Part shown: one piece after another, positions 21,017 to 30,140 of the stretch
How positions within the stretch are numbered: position 1 is the first letter of the stretch
How the letters are laid out: every line of letters starts with the position of its first letter
Assembly: GCA_001897795.1 (NCBI GenBank)
Contig: MKUL01000036.1
Span: 26,545 to 90,544 of the forward strand
Source: Alphaproteobacteria bacterium 41-28
GTDB taxonomy: Bacteria > Pseudomonadota > Alphaproteobacteria > UBA9655
Direction: 5' to 3'
DNA: 64,000 nt
Notes under the pieces: model-generated
What the model saw: the letters and a program-made list of their open reading frames with translations, nothing else
Databases searched by the model: none
What the model was told of the DNA's origin: nothing
Made by a program: the position numbers and the translations under genes

Positions 21017-21071
21017 TTGTTTCTCATTTTCATTGTGATCTGGAAACAGTATATATTGGAAATAATTAAAA

Positions 21072-22274
21072 TTATTTTAATTTAATGTTTTGAAGAAAAC
21101 GTTCGAATATACCTTTTTCTTTCTCCAACTCTTTTATCCCTTGCACATTATTCGCTATCTTTCTTATGGAATCAGCTAAGGAATCATCTGCTGCCACCAG
21201 TGTTTTTCCTCGATTAACACATTCCATGGAAAGTAAGGGATTATAAGATATTATATGATCAATTTTTCGCTTAAGTGTCTCTTCATATTCATCAGCACTT
21301 ACGTCACTTTTCCGAGATGTCTCAACTTTATTCATCACGAAAATAACTCGATGATCAACCCCTTCACCACCAAAAAGACGAAGGAATCTCCCTGAATCTC
21401 TGAGACCTGCAAGGGAAGAGTCTGTCACAAGAAGTAATATTTTGGCATTTTCTAACACAGCAAGTGTACTTTCGTTAGAATAGTGGGGAACGTCAATGAT
21501 GACATAATGAAAGAGTTTTGATAAATACTCCAAAAGTTTTTCTACCCCCTCAACTTTATATTTTAAGGGTTCCTCAAGGGTCTCTTCCGTGCTCAGAGCA
21601 TAAAGATGTTCATTCACAGGAATTAAAAGTCTTTCAAGATAAACTTGATCAATTCGTTCTGGATCTTCAAGAGCATCCTTAAGTCCTAAATTGGGCTTAA
21701 TATCTAGGTAGAGGGACACCGTCCCAAAATGAAGGTCTAAATCTATAAGGACCACACGACGAAATTTTTCGCTTGCAAGAATAGCTGCAAGATTTGTAGC
21801 AATAAAAGTAGATCCGACTCCCCCCCGTGATCCAGCAACTGCGATAATCTTTCCACGCCTGGATGGGACGCCTTTTCCCTTCTCCTCACCCAAAATCATC
21901 GTTTTGAGAGCACGCCCTATTATTTGTGAAAGTAATGGACTCACGACATATTCAAAAATACCCAGCTTCATTAAATCTCGATAAAGCCCAACATCATTTT
22001 TTTTACCAACTGCTATCAGGCTAATACCCGGCTCACATAATTCTGAAAGCCGACTAAGATCTGAAACGGGTAAATCTGATTTTGAAATATCAATAATAAG
22101 ATACTGGGGAGATCTTTGAAGCGAAAAATATTCGATGGCTTCCTTTACGCCACCATTAATAATCTCAGTGTTCTTTATATTATTTTCTTTAAAAACGCTA
22201 CGAATTACTTCTATATCTTTTTTATCTTCAAGGAAAGCTATAAGTTGAATCGTTTCAGCGCTTGAATCTGCCAT
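21072..22274 (-). CDS. cpaE: Pilus localisation ATPase CpaE/TadZ (ParA/MinD-like)
   Basis: A 400-residue protein with an N-terminal receiver-like domain (no obvious phosphorylation constraints noted) and a C-terminal MinD-type ATPase with the deviant Walker A SRGGVGSTFIATNLA. The Thr-for-Lys pattern (GGVGSTF) is typical of TadZ/CpaE, which lack the canonical Lys. Further motifs are VVLIDLDLHFGTVSLYLD and YVIIDVPHYSNE. It positions the Tad machine at the pole in model organisms. It is separated from cpaD by three bases. Confidence 0.92.
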   Translation of the reverse strand: MADSSAETIQLIAFLEDKKDIEVIRSVFKENNIKNTEIINGGVKEAIEYFSLQRSPQYLIIDISKSDLPVSDLSRLSELCEPGISLIAVGKKNDVGLYRDLMKLGIFEYVVSPLLSQIIGRALKTMILGEEKGKGVPSRRGKIIAVAGSRGGVGSTFIATNLAAILASEKFRRVVLIDLDLHFGTVSLYLDIKPNLGLKDALEDPERIDQVYLERLLIPVNEHLYALSTEETLEEPLKYKVEGVEKLLEYLSKLFHYVIIDVPHYSNESTLAVLENAKILLLVTDSSLAGLRDSGRFLRLFGGEGVDHRVIFVMNKVETSRKSDVSADEYEETLKRKIDHIISYNPLLSMECVNRGKTLVAADDSLADSIRKIANNVQGIKELEKEKGIFERFLQNIKLK

Positions 22275-22277
22275 AAT

Positions 22278-23012
22278 TTAATATGCTCCACCTGCACCAA
22301 CAGCGCCACCAGCAGCCGACGCGCCTGAAGTTCCTAGACCCGTTGTTCCTGGAGATACGTTCGTTGAAGTATCGATGAGTGCTTTCGTTTTATCTTTACG
22401 ATAACGATCAATGCCTGCAGCTATAACTGTTCCATCTGAATCTCCTAAGGCACGACCCTTCACCAAATCCCTCGGATTAGCAACCATCAAACCTAAATTG
22501 GCTGTATCAGCGCACCCATGGTTACTATGAGCATAGGCTTGTCGAGCATCTCCAATGGGTTGAGAGAAGTCTCCACATGAGGGAGGAATGACAACATAAC
22601 GTTCAATCGTTAACACAACACCAGATTCAGGACGGTTTTTGTGATGTATATGATGCTTATGACGTGATTCACTCTGATCAGACTCTACAGTGATTAGGTC
22701 ATATGGAATTCCAAATATAAGGAGCTCACGCTCAATGTCTTTAATTCTCTTTTCTGAATGTCCACCACATTCTTCAATTATGACCGACACGGCCAATGGT
22801 CTTGCAACGGTAGCTCTTAAGTATCTATGAAGTTCGAGCTTTTCACGTTTATTCATAGAACTTTCATGAGCAGGATAATTAATGACATAAGTAAAAATTG
22901 CACGATCCACTTTGTTTTCTTTTGGGCTTTGTGCCGGCGTCCACTCTGCAACTTCCGGCGTACATCCTGCAACAAGAGCAAAAAGAAAGGCGCTGATTTT
23001 ATTGATTTTCAT
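22278..23012 (-). CDS. cpaD: Pilus assembly lipoprotein CpaD
   Basis: A 244-residue outer-membrane lipoprotein of the Tad system. The N-terminus ends in a lipobox-like LVAGC at about residue 16. The CpaD family domain is seen in VSVIIEECGGHSEKRI and in CGDFSQPIGDARQAYAHSNHGCADTANLGLMVANPRDLV, which is highly diagnostic. The C-terminus is Gly/Ala rich. It lies between the secretin and cpaE and probably helps secretin assembly. Confidence 0.93.
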   Translation of the reverse strand: MKINKISAFLFALVAGCTPEVAEWTPAQSPKENKVDRAIFTYVINYPAHESSMNKREKLELHRYLRATVARPLAVSVIIEECGGHSEKRIKDIERELLIFGIPYDLITVESDQSESRHKHHIHHKNRPESGVVLTIERYVVIPPSCGDFSQPIGDARQAYAHSNHGCADTANLGLMVANPRDLVKGRALGDSDGTVIAAGIDRYRKDKTKALIDTSTNVSPGTTGLGTSGASAAGGAVGAGGAY

Positions 23013-23053
23013 TTTTCCTCGATTGATTCATTTATATTTGAATATATCCCTGT

Positions 23054-24505
23054 TTATTCGATACTAAATCCTGCAGGCCCCATCAAACGAACTCCTCCCG
23101 GACCGTATGCAGGGGCACGGCCTTTTTCGATACCTTGCTTGATAAGTTTTCGTTCAAAAACTTGCTCAACTAAGGTCGCATAATTTAGGCCATCTGTAGG
23201 CAAGATCATTTCTCTGCCGGAGCTTGGGCTCACAATATAAGGTGTTATCAGGAATACAAGTTCTGTATCCTCTCTTTGAAAAGCGTTTGAACGAAAAAGA
23301 GCTCCTAGAACAGGGATGTCGCCGAGTCCAGGTAAGGAGTCAATGGATGAAGTAATCTGATTTTTCAAAAGTCCTCCGAGGGCAAAAGTTTCTCCACTCC
23401 CCAATTGGACGGTTGTCTCGGCTCGACGGGTTAAAATTCCTGGAACTGTCGTACCATCAATCGTAATACCCGTTGTAGAATCAAGTTCACTCACCTCCGG
23501 TCGGACATGGAGGCTAATCAAGCTTCCATCTAAAACCGTCGGGGTAAAAGCAAGACTGACACCAAAATTTTTAAAATCAATTGTAATATTCCCTAATTGT
23601 TGAGGAACAGGGTAGGGAAATTCACCTCCGGCAAGGAAGGTTGCAGTCTCTCCTGAAATGCAGGTCAAATTTGGCTCTGCCAACACAGTTAACAGATTAT
23701 CTTGCGCTAGCAAATCGATGGCTACGTTTAGATTATCACGCAGACCATGAAACCCAAAACCAATACTACTAACTTCCTGACCGGGAATGGTTTCAGTTGG
23801 CTGAGTTATGCTCGTTACGTCATTTGAAACGATAGGGGTTGCTGTAAAAGGAGCCCGGTTTATGAGAGTTCCTAATTTAAATTTTCCTCTATTAAAGATT
23901 ACAGTTTGCCAATCGAAACCGAGCTGATTAAGTACAGTTCTTGCAACCTCTGCAACTTTAACGCGTATGTTAACTTGAATTGGCGGTCTTATCGTAAGGC
24001 GATTGACAATGATTTGGTCAGACTCTTTCCCTTTTTTGAGGTATTTATCAGCCAAAGACCTTATATCATCTGCTATTTTAGGAGAATCGACCATGCCCTC
24101 TAAAAGGATACCTCCAGGAAGTGACGTAATCTCCACAAGTCCATGAGGATCATAAGCAGCAATCAATGTTTTGAGATGGGTGAGGTCAGGAGTAACAATA
24201 ACTTCGGCATTTAAAACTTCCTTGCCCTTCGAATCCAGAGCAATAAGCTTCGTTGTCCCTATAGATTTCCCAAATAAATAGACCATATTCCGATTACTAA
24301 GTTGGACATCTGCAATTTCTGGGTTCGCAATAAAAACTTCCGAAACACCATCATCAAATCTTATAATTTCTGCGTTATCAATACCAATATTAATCTTTTT
24401 GGCATACGCACCCGACAGAAATAGGAAAGACATCGAAATAAAACAAGCACCAAGGAAAGCTTTTTTCTTTATGCCCGTTAACCCCATCAGGGTTGTCATC
24501 TTCAT
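23054..24505 (-). CDS. cpaC: Type II/IV-like secretin CpaC/RcpA
   Basis: Outer-membrane secretin channel of the Tad pilus, about 483 residues. The ATG at 24505 follows GGGATC and gives a signal peptide (FLGACFISMSFLFLSGAYA) without overlapping cpaB; the open frame extends to 24598. The N-terminal pilus/BON-type domain (ADVQLSNRNMVYLFGKSIG) is followed by the secretin core with FPYPVPQQLG and VSLAFTPTVLDG, and the C-terminal ETFALGGLLKNQ and LPGLGDIPVLGALF. It shares a promoter with cpaB upstream. Confidence 0.94.
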   Translation of the reverse strand: MKMTTLMGLTGIKKKAFLGACFISMSFLFLSGAYAKKINIGIDNAEIIRFDDGVSEVFIANPEIADVQLSNRNMVYLFGKSIGTTKLIALDSKGKEVLNAEVIVTPDLTHLKTLIAAYDPHGLVEITSLPGGILLEGMVDSPKIADDIRSLADKYLKKGKESDQIIVNRLTIRPPIQVNIRVKVAEVARTVLNQLGFDWQTVIFNRGKFKLGTLINRAPFTATPIVSNDVTSITQPTETIPGQEVSSIGFGFHGLRDNLNVAIDLLAQDNLLTVLAEPNLTCISGETATFLAGGEFPYPVPQQLGNITIDFKNFGVSLAFTPTVLDGSLISLHVRPEVSELDSTTGITIDGTTVPGILTRRAETTVQLGSGETFALGGLLKNQITSSIDSLPGLGDIPVLGALFRSNAFQREDTELVFLITPYIVSPSSGREMILPTDGLNYATLVEQVFERKLIKQGIEKGRAPAYGPGGVRLMGPAGFSIE

Positions 24506-24557
24506 CAAAGATCCCGTCCTATTTATTAATTTTGTGTGCTTGAAATATGAAAGCACT

Positions 24558-25358
24558 TTATTTCTCCTGCATTTTAATTTCAGTTTTTTCTTTTCCACGC
24601 ATTATGGTAATCGTCTCTTCTTTCTGGGGTGCTTTTTTTGGCAAAGTTCCCTCATGCTCAACATGGGCAGTTGCATCAAGACTATGCAAGCTTAAACTTA
24701 TGGTTCCTTCCTTAATAGCCGCTGTTATATGCTCTGCCTGAACAGGTGTAACTTCGAGTGTAGCTACATGCGGGACGTTTTTTGGTTTCTCGTGAGTATC
24801 ACTGAGCTCAGTATCTATAGCTAAGACTTTTACCTTGGTGGCGATCGTTTTGCTTTCACCAAATTGAGCTCCCGCTGCGGGAGTAACGGATTTAGATAAA
24901 ATGACATCTACATAATCACCGGGGGCAATAAGACCACTGCTAGCACTTTGTGCCGTAACATCAATGGAAATAGCGCGTAGACCAGGAGCAACAACAGCAG
25001 CCAAAATTCCTTTCTCTCCGGGCTTTACAAGACTCGTAGCGGTAATTGGTTCACCTTTCTCGAGATGTCCCCGCACAATAGACCCCACTAAGTCTGAAGG
25101 TCTCACAGTTCCTTCTTTGATATAGTTTGAATTCATGGAGTTTTGAGGCCATTCCTGCAAAACGATGTCACCTGGTTTAATTTTGTCTCCTTCATGAAGG
25201 CTGTTCCCGGCAACAAATATTTTGGTTAGATGGGCTGGTTGCACCGAGATTTCTTGTTTTGGTTTTTCTTGTTTGGTAAGAAAAAACCTTGTAAGAAAGG
25301 CTACACCTATGGCTAATATAAGAGCAAGTATCAACCCTATAATATCCTTAAGTCTCAT
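24558..25358 (-). CDS. cpaB: Pilus assembly protein CpaB/RcpC
   Basis: A 266-residue protein with one N-terminal membrane segment (IIGLILALILAIGVAFLTRFF) and a periplasmic SAF domain (KIFVAGNSLHEGDKIKPGDI and LVKPGEKGILAAVVAPGLRAISI). The C-terminal RcpC domain carries GDYVDVILS. CpaB/RcpC proteins line the periplasmic part of the channel and may bind glycans. It is located between cpaA (14 bases upstream) and the secretin. Confidence 0.93.
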   Translation of the reverse strand: MRLKDIIGLILALILAIGVAFLTRFFLTKQEKPKQEISVQPAHLTKIFVAGNSLHEGDKIKPGDIVLQEWPQNSMNSNYIKEGTVRPSDLVGSIVRGHLEKGEPITATSLVKPGEKGILAAVVAPGLRAISIDVTAQSASSGLIAPGDYVDVILSKSVTPAAGAQFGESKTIATKVKVLAIDTELSDTHEKPKNVPHVATLEVTPVQAEHITAAIKEGTISLSLHSLDATAHVEHEGTLPKKAPQKEETITIMRGKEKTEIKMQEK

Positions 25359-25371
25359 TCTTGTTTCCTCT

Positions 25372-25935
25372 TTAAGAAAGCGTTAATGGGTGCATTAGCA
25401 TTGTTATGATGGATCCTATTGCAATAGCAACGCCATAAGGAACCATATTTGAGCTAATATTGTCTCGTTCCCCTGTTTCAGGACCTGCCCCACTCCATAT
25501 CCATAGATATTGCAAAACTGGATAACGATTTTCGAATCTTTGAATCTTACTCCAGAGCCAATCAGACAGTCGCGCGATATGATCTCTTAAAAGTAAATAT
25601 ATAATAGCGATCCCACCCCCAATAACGGCAATAAGAAAAATAAGTTGTACAACTCCTGGAAACCCTGCCCAAAGAGAAACGACAGCTAAATATTTGGCAT
25701 CCCCACCACCAATCGTTTTAGCTGCATAAAGGGCAAGCGTCACAAACAATATGACCCCAAAAACCACAAGAGAATTTAATATAATTTCATATCCCATATA
25801 GAATGGTGCACAAAGCCCATAAAGCACCAAAAGTATACCTAAGAGAAGATTGGGTATTCGATAAAAACTAAAGTCATAAACCCCAATGACCACATTAATA
25901 AGGATGTAGATTGTTTTGATGAGAATAAGAGCCAT
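25372..25935 (-). CDS. cpaA: Prepilin peptidase CpaA/TadV
   Basis: A 187-residue membrane aspartyl peptidase that cleaves Flp prepilin and the TadE-type pseudopilins. It has five to six hydrophobic segments. The first catalytic Asp is probably in NVVIGVYDFSFYRIPN and the second in IGGGDAKYLAV, the family's GxGD motif. It is somewhat longer than minimal TadV proteins. It lies in the same operon as its substrates, although no flp pilin gene itself was found. Confidence 0.93.
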   Translation of the reverse strand: MALILIKTIYILINVVIGVYDFSFYRIPNLLLGILLVLYGLCAPFYMGYEIILNSLVVFGVILFVTLALYAAKTIGGGDAKYLAVVSLWAGFPGVVQLIFLIAVIGGGIAIIYLLLRDHIARLSDWLWSKIQRFENRYPVLQYLWIWSGAGPETGERDNISSNMVPYGVAIAIGSIITMLMHPLTLS

Positions 25936-25944
25936 ATGAATACC

Positions 25945-26808
25945 CTAGTTCCTTTCTTGCCACTTTCGGGTTTCATCTAAAGGCGTTGTATGATCCTTAG
26001 GAATGAGACCAGAATATTCTCTTGTTTGTTGAACAGCCTCAAAGTAGGTCACATTATTCATAACCATATCATCGGGGAGATCCATTCTCCCGATTTTCTT
26101 TGCCATTTTCATATCACCAGCAAGTCCATATGCCAGAGAAAGGTTTTGCCTGATACGTGGTGTGACGTTAGGTGAACGTACGAGTCTTTCTAAAATGTGA
26201 ATAGCCTCATGTACATTGCCACAAAGTGCCATTGAAAGGGCTAGGTTGCTTTCATAAGAAATATTGGTCGGATCAAGTTCCAGCGCTGCCCGATAGTTGG
26301 CTTGAGCCGTTTCATGCTCATCTATCATATCAAGTGCCATACCATACCCATTATAGGCGTTAGCATTTCGGGGATTTAATTTAAGCGCACCATCAAAGGA
26401 ATTGATGGCGTTTTCGGGTTGATCAACAAGAATATAAACCAATCCTAATCCTGCATAAACTCTCGAGGATCTTGGGAATAAGGTAATGGCTTTTTCAAAT
26501 GTGTTTTTGGCTTCAACAAGAGCATTTGCATCGATAAGCGACATTCCCAAACCGACATAAGCTTTCTCACATCCCGGGCATTGTTTTATAATATCTCGAT
26601 AATCGCGAATGGCTTGGGGCACATCTCCACGCCTCCGTGCTATTTCTGCTGCTTGAATATTTGGATGGTCTTCATAGGGAGGAGAAACTAAATCAGAAGT
26701 AACGACATCAACAAGTCCTAAATTAGAAGTCACTATGTTAGGGGTACACCCCCCCAAAAGAGCACTAAAGCTCATTATCCAGACCATTCCCCAAGACTTC
26801 ATAGCCAT
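25945..26808 (-). CDS. tadD: Tad-associated TPR lipoprotein TadD
   Basis: A 287-residue protein with a lipoprotein signal (SFSALLGGC) and several tetratricopeptide repeats between residues 55 and 230, e.g. AYVGLGMSLIDANALVEAKNTFEKA and NAYNGYGMALDMIDEHETAQANYRAAL. TadD proteins help secretin assembly. It is the first gene of the minus-strand Tad operon; the 202-base region at 26809-27010, shared with a divergent MFS gene, should hold the operon promoter. Confidence 0.9.
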   Translation of the reverse strand: MAMKSWGMVWIMSFSALLGGCTPNIVTSNLGLVDVVTSDLVSPPYEDHPNIQAAEIARRRGDVPQAIRDYRDIIKQCPGCEKAYVGLGMSLIDANALVEAKNTFEKAITLFPRSSRVYAGLGLVYILVDQPENAINSFDGALKLNPRNANAYNGYGMALDMIDEHETAQANYRAALELDPTNISYESNLALSMALCGNVHEAIHILERLVRSPNVTPRIRQNLSLAYGLAGDMKMAKKIGRMDLPDDMVMNNVTYFEAVQQTREYSGLIPKDHTTPLDETRKWQERN

Positions 26809-27010
26809 GCATTCCTGTCAAACAGATTTATTATTATGATTGGTGGGAACCATACCATAAATTTTAATAAAGTCACAACGGTGTCTTATTTTTTTTTGAT
26901 TTTGGATAGATCGTTGCAAAAAAACAACTCCTTTCCTAAATTATTCCTGGACATTCTCTTACAAAATATGAGAGATACAACAACGGCGGTTTAAGTTTTT
27001 CTAAGGCTAA

Positions 27011-28225
27011 ATGACACAAGTTTCAAAATCAGTTCCCTCTATCCCTCTTAGCATCTGGGCCCTAGGGGGCGTTTCGTTTTTAATGAAAGTTTCTTCGGTG
27101 ATTGTTTTTAGCCTCACTCCCCTTTTTGTCACCCAAGTTTTAGGGGCAAGCATTCTTACCGTAGGGTTTCTAGAGGGTTTCGTTGAAGGCACAACCCTTT
27201 TCAGTCGAATTTTTTCAGGAATTTTAAGTGACGTTATTCATAAAAGAAAAGGAATTATTGCCTTTGGATATATTTTAGCGTTAATCTCTCGCCCAATTTT
27301 AGGCCTTTCAACCGCTATGGGGGGAGTATTTTTAGGAAGGGCCTTTGACCGTATTGGAAATGGATTAGATGCAACCCCACGAGACGCCCTTGTGGGCGAT
27401 CTGGCTCCTCCCGCAATTAAGGGAGCCTGTTACGGACTTAGAGAATCTTTATCGCGCGCAGGCTCTAGTGCAGGAGCACTTTTGCTTATGGGTCTTTTGT
27501 GGTTAACGCCAAACAATTATTCCCTTATATATTGGCTGGGGTCTATCCCAACCGCCCTTGCATTGATCGTCCTTCTTGCTTTTGTTAAAGATCCCCTAAG
27601 TGAAAAATTTCAAGCCAAAAAGATAAAGAAGAAGCTAAAATTCAATGATATTTTAAATTTGTTCAATGATATTTTACATTTGCCCTTGATTTTTTGGTTG
27701 ACCTTGCTTTTGAGCGGCATCTTCATGCTCTCCAATTTTTCGGGAGCTTTTCTAATTTTAAGTGCGGAAAAGACGGGTATCGATACTCATTTAATACCCC
27801 TCGTCATGGTTGTCCAGAATATAGCTACAGCATGTATTGCATACCCTGTTGGATATCTTTCAGATATGATGGGAAGACGTTCAATGATGACTTTAGGAAT
27901 TTTGCTCGTCATTCTCTCAAACCTTCTTTTAGCGATGGGGGGATCCATTTATATTGTTTTAGGAGGTGTTTTTCTTTGGGGAGCTGAAATGGGGATCACT
28001 TTAACCATCTTGGCTATTTTACTCGCTGACACTTGCCCTCAAAATTTGAGGGGAACGGGTTTTGGAATTTTCCATATTGTTAACGGGATCTGTTTGATCA
28101 TAGCAAATATTCTCTCTGGATGGATCTCCTACAAGTTCGGTCCTTCTTACATGTTCTATACAAGTGCTGTTATAGCTGCTTGTTCATCTCTAGTGTTGCC
28201 ATTTATACACAAAAAATCTTCATGA
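27011..28225 (+). CDS. MFS transporter
   Basis: A 404-residue major facilitator with about twelve hydrophobic segments. The loop 2-3 motif is seen as SGILSDVIHKRKGIIAFGYIL and the equivalent in the second half as GYLSDMMGRRSMMTLG. The region DRIGNGLDATPRDALVGDLAP resembles a subgroup of uncharacterised MFS proteins near drug or sugar transporters; no substrate can be named. It is divergent from the Tad operon and probably monocistronic. Confidence 0.85.
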   Translation: MTQVSKSVPSIPLSIWALGGVSFLMKVSSVIVFSLTPLFVTQVLGASILTVGFLEGFVEGTTLFSRIFSGILSDVIHKRKGIIAFGYILALISRPILGLSTAMGGVFLGRAFDRIGNGLDATPRDALVGDLAPPAIKGACYGLRESLSRAGSSAGALLLMGLLWLTPNNYSLIYWLGSIPTALALIVLLAFVKDPLSEKFQAKKIKKKLKFNDILNLFNDILHLPLIFWLTLLLSGIFMLSNFSGAFLILSAEKTGIDTHLIPLVMVVQNIATACIAYPVGYLSDMMGRRSMMTLGILLVILSNLLLAMGGSIYIVLGGVFLWGAEMGITLTILAILLADTCPQNLRGTGFGIFHIVNGICLIIANILSGWISYKFGPSYMFYTSAVIAACSSLVLPFIHKKSS

Positions 28226-28336
28226 AGATCTTGCCAGTTGCTTGTGCAAAAGTTATGCCTTGTTCAAAGATGCTGAAAATTGTACGTTATGGGCAAATTA
28301 AATTTTTTTAAAAAAAATGGGAATAGAGGCTGATCT

Positions 28337-30055
28337 ATGAGGAAGAAAATAACCAATCTTTCTGCTGGCACTTTATTTGATACAGTTTTTCCTCGGTCTT
28401 TAGCTTTAGTTATAGGACTAACATTTATTTACATAGGATGTGAACAAGCTCGGGGAGAGACAAGGGAAACTCCGGGACTTCCTATTGCACGCCTTGCACT
28501 TCCCTCGATTTTGCCTAATAAAAATGTTGTTTCTCCTACAGGGACTCTTGTTGGAGAAAAAGTCATCGAACTTGGAATGATGATACAAGAGGCAGAAGGA
28601 CGCGCGAATTCCATCATCGAATCCCTTCGTGAGGGGTATGAAAAAGCCATAATAGAAGTCAATCAATATCACTTGATCGTAAGTGAGATTGAAGCCAAGC
28701 TTCAACTTGGAACAACCCCGTCAAACCCTAGACTGGTTGAGATGGGAAACTATGCCCTACAACAATTAGATGAAATCTCTGATACGATTAGCATGTTAGA
28801 TGGTCTAGCTGCAGGGTTTTCTAAGAGTTCTGAACACATCCTTGTTCTCTCTGCCCAAATTGAAGATGCTCTTCATGCACCTGGAGCCGTCGACGAAGAC
28901 CATGCCCACCTTATCTTAATGTCTGACGAGCTTTCGGCAGTGAATGAAGTCATTTCTCAAAGTCTTGATATCCTTAATGCCAATACGGTGAGACAAAGCC
29001 AATGGCTAAGTGCCGAACGCATTCATTTAGCAAACCTTTCCGCAGCAATTGATAAAGGAAAACTCAGCGTCACCTCTCATGGAAGCGTTCCACAATATCC
29101 ATTGCCAGTCGTTCTTCCTGAACTACCTTCCCCTCTCATTGATCCTCCTAAAAAAAAACAAGATCTAAGCCAAATCAAAAGCAAAAAATTGCAAGATAAA
29201 TTAATCTCAGAGGCGCCCCCTTTTGCACCAATCCATCAAGAGGTACTTGAGGAAATAGCTCAATCATCTAAACATGAAACGGCTCTTGCTGCCCCAGTCT
29301 CTGAAACGCATGAAAACAAACATCGGGAGATCATCCGCGAAACTCCCCCCCTTGCATCTGCTGCTCTCGTTCCCTCTGCACCTGCACATGAAGACATATA
29401 CCAAGAAGTAGCGCATGAAGCGCCACCCTCTGCACCTGTTTCTCTTGTCCCTGTCCCTCAAACACATGAAGACATACATCAAGAGGTAGCTCATGAAGCG
29501 CCACCGCTTGCCCCTCTGCCTGTTGCTCAAAACACTCACGCTCAGCATGAAAAGGTTCCTCAGATTTCGACTGTCGAAGCTATCCCAGCTAAGTCTGTAA
29601 TTCCCCCTTCCCCGCAACCTCCTATTGAACAACCGCTTCCCTTAATTTCCGTCGCGGCTCATCCTAAAGTTCAACCTCTCTCTGAGGAAATCGTGGCTCA
29701 TTCTGAGGAAGAAACCACTCCGCTACCTTCTCAAGAACAAAGTAAGCCTTCAGAAACGCTTATATCATTTTCTACGGCGGCTAAAGAAAGACCTCCCTTA
29801 GCTCATTTAGGTTCCAATCAAGAGGTATGGTCCCAAAAATGGGTATTGGTTTCCTCAGCAAAAAGAGGGCTTAAAAGCTCTCCAAACGGCTTAGAAATCG
29901 TGAATGTTGTGGGAGAAAAGGGACCCTCCGATCGAGGAGAAAAAGTCAAAAGTCTCCTCATCAAAATGGGCCTTAGACCCGAACAACTTCACGTCATCAA
30001 TGCCAAAGGCGAAGAGAATCAAGCCGGACAGGTTTACATATTTGGTGGACAGTGA
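28337..30055 (+). CDS. Exported Pro/Glu/His-rich protein of unknown function
   Basis: A 572-residue protein, not recognised as a whole. A signal or lipoprotein-like segment (LVIGLTFIYIGCEQ) is followed by a helical region (residues 70-240) with long heptad-like stretches. A Pro-rich low-complexity domain (residues 260-460) then repeats units such as HEDIHQEVAHEAPPLAP. A C-terminal globular part of about 70 residues has GPSDRGEKVKSLLIKMGL and QAGQVYIFGGQ, resembling in pattern the CpaD-type or OmpA-like periplasmic domains. It lies near the Tad cluster but on the other strand. The Pro-rich part suggests a periplasm-spanning role like TonB or an envelope linker; this is inference. Confidence 0.6.
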   Translation: MRKKITNLSAGTLFDTVFPRSLALVIGLTFIYIGCEQARGETRETPGLPIARLALPSILPNKNVVSPTGTLVGEKVIELGMMIQEAEGRANSIIESLREGYEKAIIEVNQYHLIVSEIEAKLQLGTTPSNPRLVEMGNYALQQLDEISDTISMLDGLAAGFSKSSEHILVLSAQIEDALHAPGAVDEDHAHLILMSDELSAVNEVISQSLDILNANTVRQSQWLSAERIHLANLSAAIDKGKLSVTSHGSVPQYPLPVVLPELPSPLIDPPKKKQDLSQIKSKKLQDKLISEAPPFAPIHQEVLEEIAQSSKHETALAAPVSETHENKHREIIRETPPLASAALVPSAPAHEDIYQEVAHEAPPSAPVSLVPVPQTHEDIHQEVAHEAPPLAPLPVAQNTHAQHEKVPQISTVEAIPAKSVIPPSPQPPIEQPLPLISVAAHPKVQPLSEEIVAHSEEETTPLPSQEQSKPSETLISFSTAAKERPPLAHLGSNQEVWSQKWVLVSSAKRGLKSSPNGLEIVNVVGEKGPSDRGEKVKSLLIKMGLRPEQLHVINAKGEENQAGQVYIFGGQ

Positions 30056-30076
30056 GGGTAAGTTTATGAATTGGTT

Positions 30077-30094
30077 CCCCTGCTTTCGCAGGGG
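30077..30094. terminator. Palindrome CCCCTGC-TTTC-GCAGGGG between convergent genes
   Basis: A perfect 7-bp stem with a TTTC loop, 22 bases after the stop of the Pro-rich protein gene and before the 3' end of the convergent Sel1-like gene. No strong T-run follows, so it may be a dispersed palindromic repeat that also halts transcription from both sides. Confidence 0.45.
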
Positions 30095-30140
30095 CCGTAA
30101 TGATGACTGGGTGCTTGTACCCTTATAGCTTTCTAGATTC

